From: DAOOOU01 sp964435635
Lineage (GTDB): Bacteria > Bacillota_I > Bacilli_A > RF39 > UBA660
Direction: 5' to 3'
DNA: 6,139 bases
Assembly: GCA_964435635.1 (NCBI GenBank)
Contig: CAYSZU010000036.1
Span: 1 to 6,139, forward strand
The translations under genes and the position numbers were made by a program. The notes under the pieces are model-generated. The model worked only from the letters and a program-made list of their open reading frames with translations, made no database searches and had not been told where the DNA came from. How positions within the stretch are numbered: position 1 is the first letter of the stretch; each line of letters opens with the position of its first letter. Positions 1-6,073 of this stretch are shown piece after piece.

Positions 1-282
1 TTAGGTATTACTAAATCATCATTAGAAACTGATTCATTCTTATCAGCAGCATCATTCCAGGAAACAACAAGAGTATTAACTGATGCGGCAATGAGAGGTA
101 AAATTGATCATTTAAGAGGCTTAAAAGAAAATGTTATTATTGGTAAACTAATTCCTGCGGGAACGGGTTTAAAGCAATATAGTGATATTGAAATGACTCT
201 TAAAAAGGAATTTATGAGCGATGAGCCAAGTGAATTCTTAGAAGAGCAATTAATTGACGATCCAGCTGAAGCTGTTTCTTAA
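1..282 (+). CDS. rpoC: RNA polymerase beta' subunit, C-terminal end (partial)
   Basis: This is the 3' end of the gene for the largest catalytic subunit of DNA-directed RNA polymerase. The frame is open from base 1 to a TAA at 280-282, giving 93 residues; the rest lies upstream of the window. The visible stretch has the conserved C-terminal RpoC signature: SFLSAASFQETTRVLTDAA, then a segment reading as GLKENVIIGKLIPAGTG. In beta' these residues form the end of the core near the omega contact. An acidic, poorly conserved tail of about 25 residues follows (DEPSEFLEEQ, DDPAEAVS), as is usual in Firmicutes. The in-frame ATG at 91 is internal, not a start. A hairpin terminator overlaps the stop codon, so no further gene follows in the same transcript; cca has its own promoter. 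Identification is very secure. Confidence 0.97.
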   Translation, partial: LGITKSSLETDSFLSAASFQETTRVLTDAAMRGKIDHLRGLKENVIIGKLIPAGTGLKQYSDIEMTLKKEFMSDEPSEFLEEQLIDDPAEAVS

Positions 283-309
283 AGAACATCATTTGATGTT
301 CTTTTTCTT
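281..309 (+). terminator. Rho-independent terminator of rpoC
   Basis: An inverted repeat of ten base pairs (281-290 with 295-304) closes a four-base loop ATTT, and the 3' arm runs directly into a T-rich tract through 309. The 5' arm uses the last two bases of the rpoC TAA stop codon, so the terminator starts inside the gene end. It separates the RNA polymerase transcript from cca. The stem is AT-rich but perfect, and its position right at a stop codon makes it convincing. Confidence 0.9.
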
Positions 310-351
310 TGCTTAAAAGAAGTGACAAAGTTAGTTTTTTTCAAAACTTCG

Positions 352-360
352 TGTTATAAT
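352..360 (+). promoter_or_regulatory. Extended -10 promoter for cca-dnaD
   Basis: TGTTATAAT is a perfect -10 hexamer (355-360) preceded by the TGn extension, the sigma-A type extended -10. No good -35 box lies 16-18 bases upstream; the sequence there is T-rich. Transcription should begin near base 367 (about 365-369), only about ten bases before the preferred ATG at 377. The leader is thus almost absent. Confidence 0.75.
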
Positions 361-364
361 AACA

Positions 365-370
365 GTGGTG
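365..370 (+). promoter_or_regulatory. Weak, 5'-terminal Shine-Dalgarno of cca
   Basis: GTGGTG lies 6 bases before the ATG at 377. Its GGTG part can pair with the CACC of the 16S rRNA 3' end. Because transcription probably starts within it, this site would sit at the very 5' end of the mRNA. The first GTG is also an in-frame alternative start codon. The same GTGGTG block occurs at the same place upstream of recU. Confidence 0.45.
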
Positions 371-376
371 TTAAAA

Positions 377-1486
377 ATGCAAAAAATGATTAAAACAGTT
401 TTAGAAAGAATCGAAAAAAACGGCTTTGAAGCCTATTTAGTTGGTGGTTATGTCCGTGATAGTTTATTAGGCATTAAAACAACTGATATCGATATTTGTA
501 CAAATGCTTTACCAAAAGACTTGGTAAATATTTTTGTTAATATTAGTGGCGTAGATAATTCTTATGGAGTTATTAAAATAATAAATGATAAATATAATTT
601 TGATATTACGACTTATCGAAAAGAAAGTAAATATGTTGGCCATAAACCAGGAGAAATAGAATATATTAATAATCTTTTAGTTGATATCAATCGGCGAGAT
701 TTTACGATTAATGCCCTTTGTATGAATAGCAGAGGTCAATTAATTGATTTAGTTGATGGCCGACAAGATTTGAAGCATAAACTCATTAGAGCCGTTGGTA
801 ATGCAGAAAAAAGAATAAAAGAAGATCCCTTACGAATTCTAAGAGCAGTTCGCTTTGCAACGATTCTTGATTTTAGAATTGATGATGAATTAATGGTTAC
901 ATTAGTAGAACAGGCAAGTAGTATTAAGAGTCTATCCCTTGTTTTAATAAAAAGGGAACTAGATAAAATATTTGCTTCAAAGAATGTTAGAAAAGGGATA
1001 ACGCTTTTAAAAGAGTTAAATATTCTTGAATTATTGGGAATAAAAGCTGAACAAATAGCGATAACAGAAGATGTTTGTGGTATTTACAGTCAACTAGAAT
1101 TACCAGCTGATTATCCTTTAAGCAATGCGGAGAAGAGTAGTATTGAAGATATTAAGGCAGTTGTTAAGGAAGGTAAGATTAACGCGCATATTATGTTTGA
1201 TAAAGGTTATTATAGTTGTTTAATTGCAAGTAAAATTTTAGGCATAGAATCAAAATTGGTTTGTAAACTTCATGCTAAAATGCCCCTAACAGAAAAAACT
1301 GATTTAAAGATTGAGATTTTAGAAATATGTAATATAATGGGGATAGAACCAAATAAATTATTAAAAGTTATTATTGATGATTTAGTTAAGGAAATTCTTG
1401 ATGATAAACTCGATAATAATCATAAAGCGATAACTAATTATTTAGTTAAAAATAGAAAACGGTGGTTAAATGAAAAAAGCGATTGA
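377..1486 (+). CDS. cca: tRNA nucleotidyltransferase (CCA-adding enzyme), class II
   Basis: The enzyme adds or repairs the 3'-terminal CCA of tRNA in the cytoplasm, using CTP and ATP without a nucleic acid template. From the ATG at 377 it has 369 residues, slightly shorter than typical bacillary enzymes of about 400. Class II motifs appear in order: GGYVRD (23-28), the metal-binding DID (37-39), RRDFTIN (106-112) for ribose recognition, and EDPLR (149-153), the amino-acid template that pairs with the incoming base. A loop with a YRKE segment lies between the DID and RRDFTIN motifs, arguing against a CC-adding-only enzyme, which lacks part of this loop. An A-adding enzyme or poly(A) polymerase is possible but less likely. 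The C-terminal half is helical tRNA-binding domain. The start is a choice: an in-frame GTG at 365 lies at or before the likely transcription start, and an ATG at 386 has no ribosome-binding site. The gene ends in TGA and overlaps dnaD by 17 bases. Confidence 0.93.
   Translation: MQKMIKTVLERIEKNGFEAYLVGGYVRDSLLGIKTTDIDICTNALPKDLVNIFVNISGVDNSYGVIKIINDKYNFDITTYRKESKYVGHKPGEIEYINNLLVDINRRDFTINALCMNSRGQLIDLVDGRQDLKHKLIRAVGNAEKRIKEDPLRILRAVRFATILDFRIDDELMVTLVEQASSIKSLSLVLIKRELDKIFASKNVRKGITLLKELNILELLGIKAEQIAITEDVCGIYSQLELPADYPLSNAEKSSIEDIKAVVKEGKINAHIMFDKGYYSCLIASKILGIESKLVCKLHAKMPLTEKTDLKIEILEICNIMGIEPNKLLKVIIDDLVKEILDDKLDNNHKAITNYLVKNRKRWLNEKSD
1461..1465 (+). promoter_or_regulatory. Ribosome-binding site of dnaD inside cca
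   Basis: GGTGG lies four bases before the dnaD ATG at 1470, within the last codons of cca. It is a weak, GGTG-type site, which suggests that dnaD translation is helped by ribosomes finishing cca. Confidence 0.45.
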
Positions 1487-2111
1487 GAATCTATTAAATG
1501 CGAAGAAGTTCATTGTAAGCAGTCATATAATTGAAGTTGCTCAAGCCTTAAAGCTATCTTTAAATGAATTTTTAATGCTAATTTTTTGGGATAATAATTA
1601 CATAAAATCATTTGATCTTAATTTAATTTGCCAAACCCTAAATATGACAGAAAAAGATGCCCTCGAGACCTTTAATTCATTAATGCAAAAGCAATTAATT
1701 AATTTAGAAACAACGAAGGATTTAGAAGGCCGAATGATTGAAGAAGTTAGTTTGGCTGGAACTCATAAGTATTTAGAAGAAAACATTCAACAATCAGTTA
1801 AGAAAAGTGAAAAAGAAGATATCTATAGTATCTTTGAAAGGGAATTTGGTCGAACTTTATCTTCGATGGATTTAGAAATTATTAATGGTTGGTTATCAAC
1901 CGGAACAAGTGAGGAACTAGTGATTGGTGCCTTAAAAGAAGCTGTTTACAACGGCGTTAATAATTTAAGATATATTGATAAGATTATTTACGAATGGGGC
2001 AAGAAGGGCTTTAAAAACATGAATGAAGTTAAAGTCCATCTAGAGAACCGAAAAGAAGAACCGAAAAACAATGATTTATTTGATTATAATTGGTTAGAAG
2101 ATGATGAATAA
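1470..2111 (+). CDS. dnaD: DNA replication initiation protein DnaD
   Basis: DnaD is a Firmicutes primosome protein. It acts with DnaA, DnaB and DnaI to remodel oriC and restart sites so that the replicative helicase can be loaded. The product has 213 residues, close to the usual 200-235. Residues 1 to about 105 match the winged-helix oligomerisation domain (DDBH1) in length and character. Residues about 118-188 form the DnaD/DnaB-like DNA-binding domain (DDBH2): IFEREFGRTLSSMDLEIING, then a segment with NGVNNLRYIDKIIYEW. The latter contains the diagnostic YxxxIxxxW motif as Y168, I172 and W176. A short charged tail with YNWLE (206-210) follows. The gene overlaps the end of cca by 17 bases in another frame, so the two are translationally coupled and share a promoter. 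In Bacilli nth often follows dnaD; here the gene ends at a bidirectional terminator and the next gene converges. Confidence 0.94.
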   Translation: MKKAIENLLNAKKFIVSSHIIEVAQALKLSLNEFLMLIFWDNNYIKSFDLNLICQTLNMTEKDALETFNSLMQKQLINLETTKDLEGRMIEEVSLAGTHKYLEENIQQSVKKSEKEDIYSIFEREFGRTLSSMDLEIINGWLSTGTSEELVIGALKEAVYNGVNNLRYIDKIIYEWGKKGFKNMNEVKVHLENRKEEPKNNDLFDYNWLEDDE

Positions 2112-2114
2112 ATA

Positions 2115-2138
2115 AAAAAAGATCGAAAGATCTTTTTT
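2115..2138. terminator. Bidirectional terminator between dnaD and the PBP gene
   Basis: A perfect ten-base-pair hairpin (AAAAAAGATC, loop GAAA, GATCTTTTTT) lies between two convergent genes. Read on either strand, the GATC core is followed by a run of at least six T, so it can terminate both dnaD and the opposing PBP transcript. It begins three bases after the dnaD stop. Its right arm includes two of the three bases of the PBP TAA stop codon (2137-2139). Confidence 0.88.
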
Positions 2139-5007
2139 AATTACATGATTTATTAGCATTACAACCGTTTTGACAAATTAGAATTGTTCGTGAAGTATTT
2201 AACTTATCAACGAAATATCTGATTGTATATTTACCAGCTATATTTAACGGAATATTATTGACGATTGTATTTGATTCTTTATCGTAGTATTTTTTAATAA
2301 TTTTACTACTATAAAGGGTAGTAATATCATCACCGTTGCTATTTAATACTTTGATCGAATCATTATCAAGATAATTATTATCTATTCCGGTTCCGGTTTT
2401 AATACATATTAAACTATTGCCATTTAAAGATAAGCTATCAGCCGTTTCATCTGGATTAGTAATATTTCCAGGCGAAGAAGCGGAATTAATAACAATTCCC
2501 GGACTCATATTAGCAGCAAAAATGCTGTATGAAGACTTAACTACAAAGTTAGGATTAACAATACTACCAGTATAGGTAAAGGTTGATTGAGTAGTAAATC
2601 CTAAATAGGTTAAGTTACCTAAAGTATCTTTTAAATAAACCCGATAACCAAATTCACCAATATTAGTATTATTATAAGCTAATCTTTTTTCAAAGTACTT
2701 TTGGGAATGTTCTTCATAATACTCGGTAAAATGTTTTTGTAAAGCTGCTTGGCTAACTGCCTCTGGTTTAGCAACCGGATCCCAGGTAATTGTAATTGTA
2801 TTACCACTACTTGAATAAGTACTATTGGTTGGATTATCTAATTGACTAAATCTTTTTGAAACATCGGTCGGTTGAGTTCCTTTTTTAAATAATTCGGTAA
2901 CTCTTAAATTTTCTGGAGTGAACGCGCTTGGAAGTTGAGGTGGAAAAGATTCAAGTTCGATTTCAACCGAAACAACTCCACTTGGTCTAGAAAACTTCGC
3001 GTTTTTTTCGAAGATGCGATTAGCAACTGCCGCCGTAATCCTCTTTCGGGCATTAGCACCAGCAATAGCTGATGTATAATAATTAGTTGTAACCTTATCA
3101 TAACCATACCAAACAGAAATTGAGTAATCAGGGCTATATACTTGCATCCAGTTATCAGCAGAAGCGTTGGCTGGAACCCCGATTGATTTTAAGAAAGCAT
3201 AATCATAAGTACTTGTTCCACCTTTGGCAGCAACTTGAGTACCACTAATGTTTATATTACCACCAACCCCGCTTGAACCACCGGTGACTAGCATAGAGTT
3301 TATCATATAAGCGGTTTCCTCACTCATAACTTTTGTTTTAATTGGTTTTTGTTCATAAACTTCATTTGATTCGGTATAAATTAACTTAGTGAATGAATAT
3401 GGGGCAATGTAATAGCCACCACGAGCAAACGCGGCATAAGCAGCAGCCATCTTTAGAGGACTAATCCCTTCAAAACTACCAACTGCAGCTGATTCATATA
3501 AGTTCTTACCATAATCAATTCCTAAACTGTGAACAAAAGTCGCAACTTCTTCTTTATCTAGTAACTTAAAAGCTCTTAAGGCAGGAATATTTCGGCTTCG
3601 TACTAAAGCTTGGCGCATTGTTAATAATCCATTATAGACATTATCAGCATTTTTAATTGTTTGACCATTAGAATAGGTTGTCTTTTCATCAAGAAAAGGG
3701 GTATAGGTTGAGGCGTTATTAAATTCGATTAAAGGCCCATAATCGATAAATGGCTTGGCTGTAGATCCGGGGTGACGATTCATCATTGTCGCCCGATTAA
3801 AAGATCGTTCTGTAGTTTGGTTACGGCCAGCATTGATGGCCGTAATTGAACCGTTTTCAACATCAGTAACAGCAATAGCAACTTGAACAACGTCGTTAAC
3901 AAATTCGTAGTAATCACCATTGTTAAGTTTATTTAGGACATCTTGTTTTTCGGGATTCATAGTTGAATAGATTTGCATCGGAATGTTATAGGGATCATTG
4001 CCGGTTTTTTCAACTACTTCTTCAACTACAGTATCAATAAACCCCTGGTATTTATTAAAAGCGCTAGCATTAACGTCCGCTAGTAAGGAAGCGACTGAAA
4101 TTTGTTCAGCTTCCCCCTTTTGGGCTTTAGTAATATAACCATGCTTAACCATTAAAGCAAGAACTGTACTTCTTCTTTGGGCTGCTAGGTTTTCATTATA
4201 GAAAGGATTAAAGGTATTTGGCGCTTTAAATAAGCCTGCAACTAATGATGCTTCTGCTAAAGAAAGATCTTTAACTGATTTACCAAAAAAGTTTTGGCAA
4301 GCTTGTTCAACCCCATAAGTACCATTTCCAAGCCATGGGGCATTAACATAAAATTCTATTATTTCTTCTTTTGTGTAGTTTCGTTCGATTTTAAAGACGG
4401 CCATATAAATATCTGTAAATTTACGAATTATTCCAGTTAAGCCTTGTGAATTACGGCTTGTAAAGGTGTTTTTAACAACTTGCATTGTTAATGTTGAAGC
4501 ACCACCGGCACTAGAGTTCCCTGATAATTGACCTAGTGAGGCTTTCATAAAACGGGCAATATCAAAACCGTTATGTTGAAAGAAACGTGAGTCTTCAGTA
4601 GCAACAATCGCATCAACTAAAACTTGGGGAAGTTCATCGTAAGTAACTAGTTCACGATTTTCAGCCCCTAAGCGAGCATACTCTTTACCGTTAACATCAT
4701 AAATAACAGTTGCTTCTTTATTATATAATAAATCCGGATCAAACTTTGGGGCAAATATTATAATATATAAACTAAAGAACAAAAAGACACCTACCATAAT
4801 AATACCGGTAATTAAAGCAATTCCTAAAAGGAAATTAATTTTCGGAAATCTTTTATTGAGAGGTTTTTTAAGCCTTTTACTCACTTTATTTTTGAATAAC
4901 TGAGCTTTAGTCATCTTTTTTGGTGGGGTTTTCTTTTTTGTTCCGCTTGTAGTTCGACTAGTTGGGGAACTTTTCTTAATAATAAGTGGTTTTTTAGTTG
5001 TTGCCAT
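2137..5007 (-). CDS. ponA: Class A penicillin-binding protein (PBP1A/PonA-type transglycosylase-transpeptidase)
   Basis: This bifunctional enzyme polymerises lipid II into glycan strands and crosslinks the stem peptides outside the membrane. It has 956 residues. A Lys/Arg-rich cytoplasmic tail (1-56) precedes one membrane helix (about 57-86). Next is a GT51 domain with EDSRFFQHNG (138-147, catalytic E138), GGASTLTMQ (168-176), RKFTD (195-199), KEEIIEFYVN (213-222) and RRSTVL (278-283). The transpeptidase domain has STAK (S415-K418), SRN (471-473) and KGGT (595-598). Two boxes deviate from consensus: Asp199 replaces the usual Glu of RKxxE, and KGG replaces KTG. After about residue 680 come an FN3-like segment (NTITITWDPV at 736-745, interrupted by a charged helical insert) and an Ig-like module (about 856-943) similar to DUF5011. 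The protein ends with Cys945, Cys949 and Cys955. The ATG at 5007 has AAAGGAG six bases upstream and overlaps recU by 14 bases, so both are one operon. GpsB, a PBP partner, is encoded nearby. The symbol follows family and context. Confidence 0.93.
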   Translation of the reverse strand: MATTKKPLIIKKSSPTSRTTSGTKKKTPPKKMTKAQLFKNKVSKRLKKPLNKRFPKINFLLGIALITGIIMVGVFLFFSLYIIIFAPKFDPDLLYNKEATVIYDVNGKEYARLGAENRELVTYDELPQVLVDAIVATEDSRFFQHNGFDIARFMKASLGQLSGNSSAGGASTLTMQVVKNTFTSRNSQGLTGIIRKFTDIYMAVFKIERNYTKEEIIEFYVNAPWLGNGTYGVEQACQNFFGKSVKDLSLAEASLVAGLFKAPNTFNPFYNENLAAQRRSTVLALMVKHGYITKAQKGEAEQISVASLLADVNASAFNKYQGFIDTVVEEVVEKTGNDPYNIPMQIYSTMNPEKQDVLNKLNNGDYYEFVNDVVQVAIAVTDVENGSITAINAGRNQTTERSFNRATMMNRHPGSTAKPFIDYGPLIEFNNASTYTPFLDEKTTYSNGQTIKNADNVYNGLLTMRQALVRSRNIPALRAFKLLDKEEVATFVHSLGIDYGKNLYESAAVGSFEGISPLKMAAAYAAFARGGYYIAPYSFTKLIYTESNEVYEQKPIKTKVMSEETAYMINSMLVTGGSSGVGGNINISGTQVAAKGGTSTYDYAFLKSIGVPANASADNWMQVYSPDYSISVWYGYDKVTTNYYTSAIAGANARKRITAAVANRIFEKNAKFSRPSGVVSVEIELESFPPQLPSAFTPENLRVTELFKKGTQPTDVSKRFSQLDNPTNSTYSSSGNTITITWDPVAKPEAVSQAALQKHFTEYYEEHSQKYFEKRLAYNNTNIGEFGYRVYLKDTLGNLTYLGFTTQSTFTYTGSIVNPNFVVKSSYSIFAANMSPGIVINSASSPGNITNPDETADSLSLNGNSLICIKTGTGIDNNYLDNDSIKVLNSNGDDITTLYSSKIIKKYYDKESNTIVNNIPLNIAGKYTIRYFVDKLNTSRTILICQNGCNANKSCN

Positions 5008-5569
5008 TATTTTCTCCTTTAAAATATATTTTGTCGATTATCTTTAAATAATCAAGATTAGGTAAATATTCTTCTTTAATTATAAACCCTTTTTCTTTAA
5101 TTAAAGAATAGGGAATTGATTGTCTTACTGATTCATCAATTATTGTAATAAAATCTTGACCAGTTAATAAGTATATTTCATTATTTATTCTAATAATAAG
5201 AAAGGTAATTCCTTGATGTTCAATTACTTTGCGAATATGATTTATTTGATGAGCGTGAATATTTTTTAAGGGAAAAGATGTTTTGCTCATCGTTTCTTTT
5301 GCTTCGAATTCTAGATATTTGCCCCGGTATAAACCGTTATAATCAAGGGTTGAGGGACATTTAAAATAGGCTTTATCAATCATTTTTTTATTTTGGCAAT
5401 AACTAACATCAACAATTCCAATTGGTGTAGGCTTTTTATATATTAGTGCTTTATTGCATTCTTCATAGTATTGATTACTAAGATTTAAAGCCTTTTCTAA
5501 GTTCATGCCACGATTGCGGTGGGATATTATACTTCTTATTGGTTTATTAATACTGTTTGGATAATTCAT
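4994..5569 (-). CDS. recU: Holliday junction resolvase RecU
   Basis: RecU is the Firmicutes Holliday-junction-resolving endonuclease. It cuts four-way junctions in recombinational repair and chromosome segregation, and modulates RecA. From the ATG at 5569 the product is 191 residues, near the usual 200. The N-terminus MNYPNS resembles the MIRYPNG start of the Bacillus protein, which supports this ATG over the in-frame GTG at 5581. Family features seen in order: NRGM (19-22), KKPTPIGIVDV (45-55), and the nuclease core STLDYNGLYRGKYLEFEAKE. In that core D76, E89 and K91 have the same spacing as the catalytic D88, E101 and K103 of B. subtilis RecU. KTSFPL and HQINH follow. The disordered N-terminal extension of the Bacillus protein is shortened. 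The gene leads the recU-PBP operon, an arrangement conserved in Bacilli, and its 3' end overlaps the PBP start by 14 bases. Confidence 0.94.
   Translation of the reverse strand: MNYPNSINKPIRSIISHRNRGMNLEKALNLSNQYYEECNKALIYKKPTPIGIVDVSYCQNKKMIDKAYFKCPSTLDYNGLYRGKYLEFEAKETMSKTSFPLKNIHAHQINHIRKVIEHQGITFLIIRINNEIYLLTGQDFITIIDESVRQSIPYSLIKEKGFIIKEEYLPNLDYLKIIDKIYFKGENNGNN
5014..5020 (-). promoter_or_regulatory. Strong Shine-Dalgarno of the PBP gene
   Basis: Read on the - strand this is AAAGGAG, six bases before the ATG at 5007 and inside the last codons of recU. It is the strongest ribosome-binding site in the window and fixes the PBP start. Confidence 0.85.
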
Positions 5570-5574
5570 CTCTA

Positions 5575-5581
5575 CCACCAC
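5575..5581 (-). promoter_or_regulatory. GTGGTGG block before recU (weak, 5'-terminal Shine-Dalgarno)
   Basis: On the - strand GTGGTGG lies five bases before the ATG at 5569 and begins with an in-frame GTG. As at cca, the predicted transcription start (about 5578-5581) falls inside it, so the site would be at or just inside the 5' end of the mRNA. Confidence 0.4.
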
Positions 5582-5586
5582 TTGTA

Positions 5587-5592
5587 ATTATA
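5587..5592 (-). promoter_or_regulatory. -10 box of the recU-PBP operon promoter
   Basis: On the - strand 5592-5587 reads TATAAT, a perfect sigma-A -10 hexamer, with TG immediately upstream but without the usual spacer base. At 17-base spacing the -35 position reads TAGATT, which is poor. The hexamer ends 17 bases before the recU ATG, so the leader would be only about ten bases. This is the only good promoter seen for recU and the PBP gene. Confidence 0.65.
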
Positions 5593-5680
5593 CAATAAAA
5601 AGGAAAAAAAATCTATTTATGAAAGTGATTTGACATATTATCTTTTGGTGTCTGCTTTCTTTTCCAAAGGATGACTTATC

Positions 5681-5709
5681 TTGACAAAAGGGGGATATAT
5701 TATTATAAT
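5681..5709 (+). promoter_or_regulatory. Consensus sigma-A promoter of gpsB (and probably rnpB)
   Basis: TTGACA (5681-5686) and TATAAT (5704-5709) are both perfect hexamers with exactly 17 bases between them, the strongest promoter in the window. The start site should be near 5716, about 19 bases before the gpsB ATG. Such strength is more than a minor division protein needs and would suit expression of the abundant RNase P RNA that follows gpsB without a gap. Confidence 0.92.
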
Positions 5710-5721
5710 TGTTTTATTAAG

Positions 5722-5730
5722 AAGGGTGAT
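5722..5730 (+). promoter_or_regulatory. Ribosome-binding site that sets the gpsB start
   Basis: AAGGGTGAT pairs well with the 16S rRNA 3' end through GGTGAT and lies four bases before the ATG at 5735. It sits between the predicted transcription start and that ATG, so it rules out the longer reading frame that begins at the -35 hexamer. Confidence 0.7.
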
Positions 5731-5734
5731 TGGG

Positions 5735-6073
5735 ATGTATAACGAACGAATTTTTTTAACGCCGCAAGAGATTTTAGATAAAGAATTTAAAATTGATGCT
5801 CGTGGTTATCGGCCACAAGAAGTAGATAAGTTCTTAGATATGGTAATTCGTGATTATACGGAATTTATCACCGTGATTAAAAAATTAGAAAAAGACATTA
5901 ATAACTTAACTGATGATAATAATAAGTTGCGTAATGAGTTACGTCGGATTAGGGCTAACATTGAAGCAGCAGAAAGTAGCGGTAATAATGGTGCTAATGT
6001 AGGAGTAGTTAGTAATGTTGATCTACTTAGAAGGTTAAGCCAACTTGAAAAAGTTGTCTTTGGAAAAGAGTAA
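5735..6073 (+). CDS. gpsB: Cell division regulator GpsB (DivIVA-like)
   Basis: GpsB is a small cytoplasmic, membrane-associated hexamer. In Firmicutes it shuttles between septum and side wall and docks class A PBPs and other wall proteins by their cytoplasmic tails. From the ATG at 5735 it has 112 residues, near the usual 98-115. The N-terminal DivIVA-like domain reads LTPQEILDKEFKIDARGYRPQEVDKFLDM, with the PBP-tail groove residues Y25, D31 and D35 at the same numbers as in B. subtilis GpsB. A coiled coil spans about 36-78 (KKLEKDINNLTDDNNKLRNE), followed by a Ser/Asn/Gly-rich linker (81-94). The C-terminal trimerising segment NVDLLRRLSQLEKVVFG (94-110) is highly diagnostic. A longer frame from TTG at 5681 is excluded because that codon is the -35 box. 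The gene diverges from recU-PBP, whose PBP product is its expected partner, and abuts rnpB. Confidence 0.95.
   Translation: MYNERIFLTPQEILDKEFKIDARGYRPQEVDKFLDMVIRDYTEFITVIKKLEKDINNLTDDNNKLRNELRRIRANIEAAESSGNNGANVGVVSNVDLLRRLSQLEKVVFGKE

Noticed and set aside
322..327. GTGACA as the -35 box of the cca promoter
   Set aside because: It is 27 bases from the -10 hexamer, too far for a sigma-A promoter.
365..376. GTG at 365 as the cca start
   Set aside because: The predicted transcription start is at or after this codon and no upstream ribosome-binding site exists, so ATG 377 is preferred. Leaderless use cannot be excluded and is raised as a finding.
1484..1486. UGA recoded as Trp, as in Mycoplasma
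   Set aside because: TGA ends cca at the expected place, reading through gives no family sequence, and all conserved Trp residues are TGG.
2904..3107. A 67-codon open frame on the - strand inside the PBP gene
   Set aside because: It is an alternate-frame shadow of the transpeptidase region, with no ribosome-binding site and low-complexity Leu/Ile/Arg content.
5570..5581. GTG at 5581 as the recU start
   Set aside because: The ATG at 5569 gives the family-like MNYPNS N-terminus, and the GTG lies at the predicted transcription start.
5630..5635. A second perfect TTGACA between recU and gpsB
   Set aside because: No acceptable -10 hexamer lies 16-18 bases downstream (TGCTTT at 17), so it is not called a promoter.
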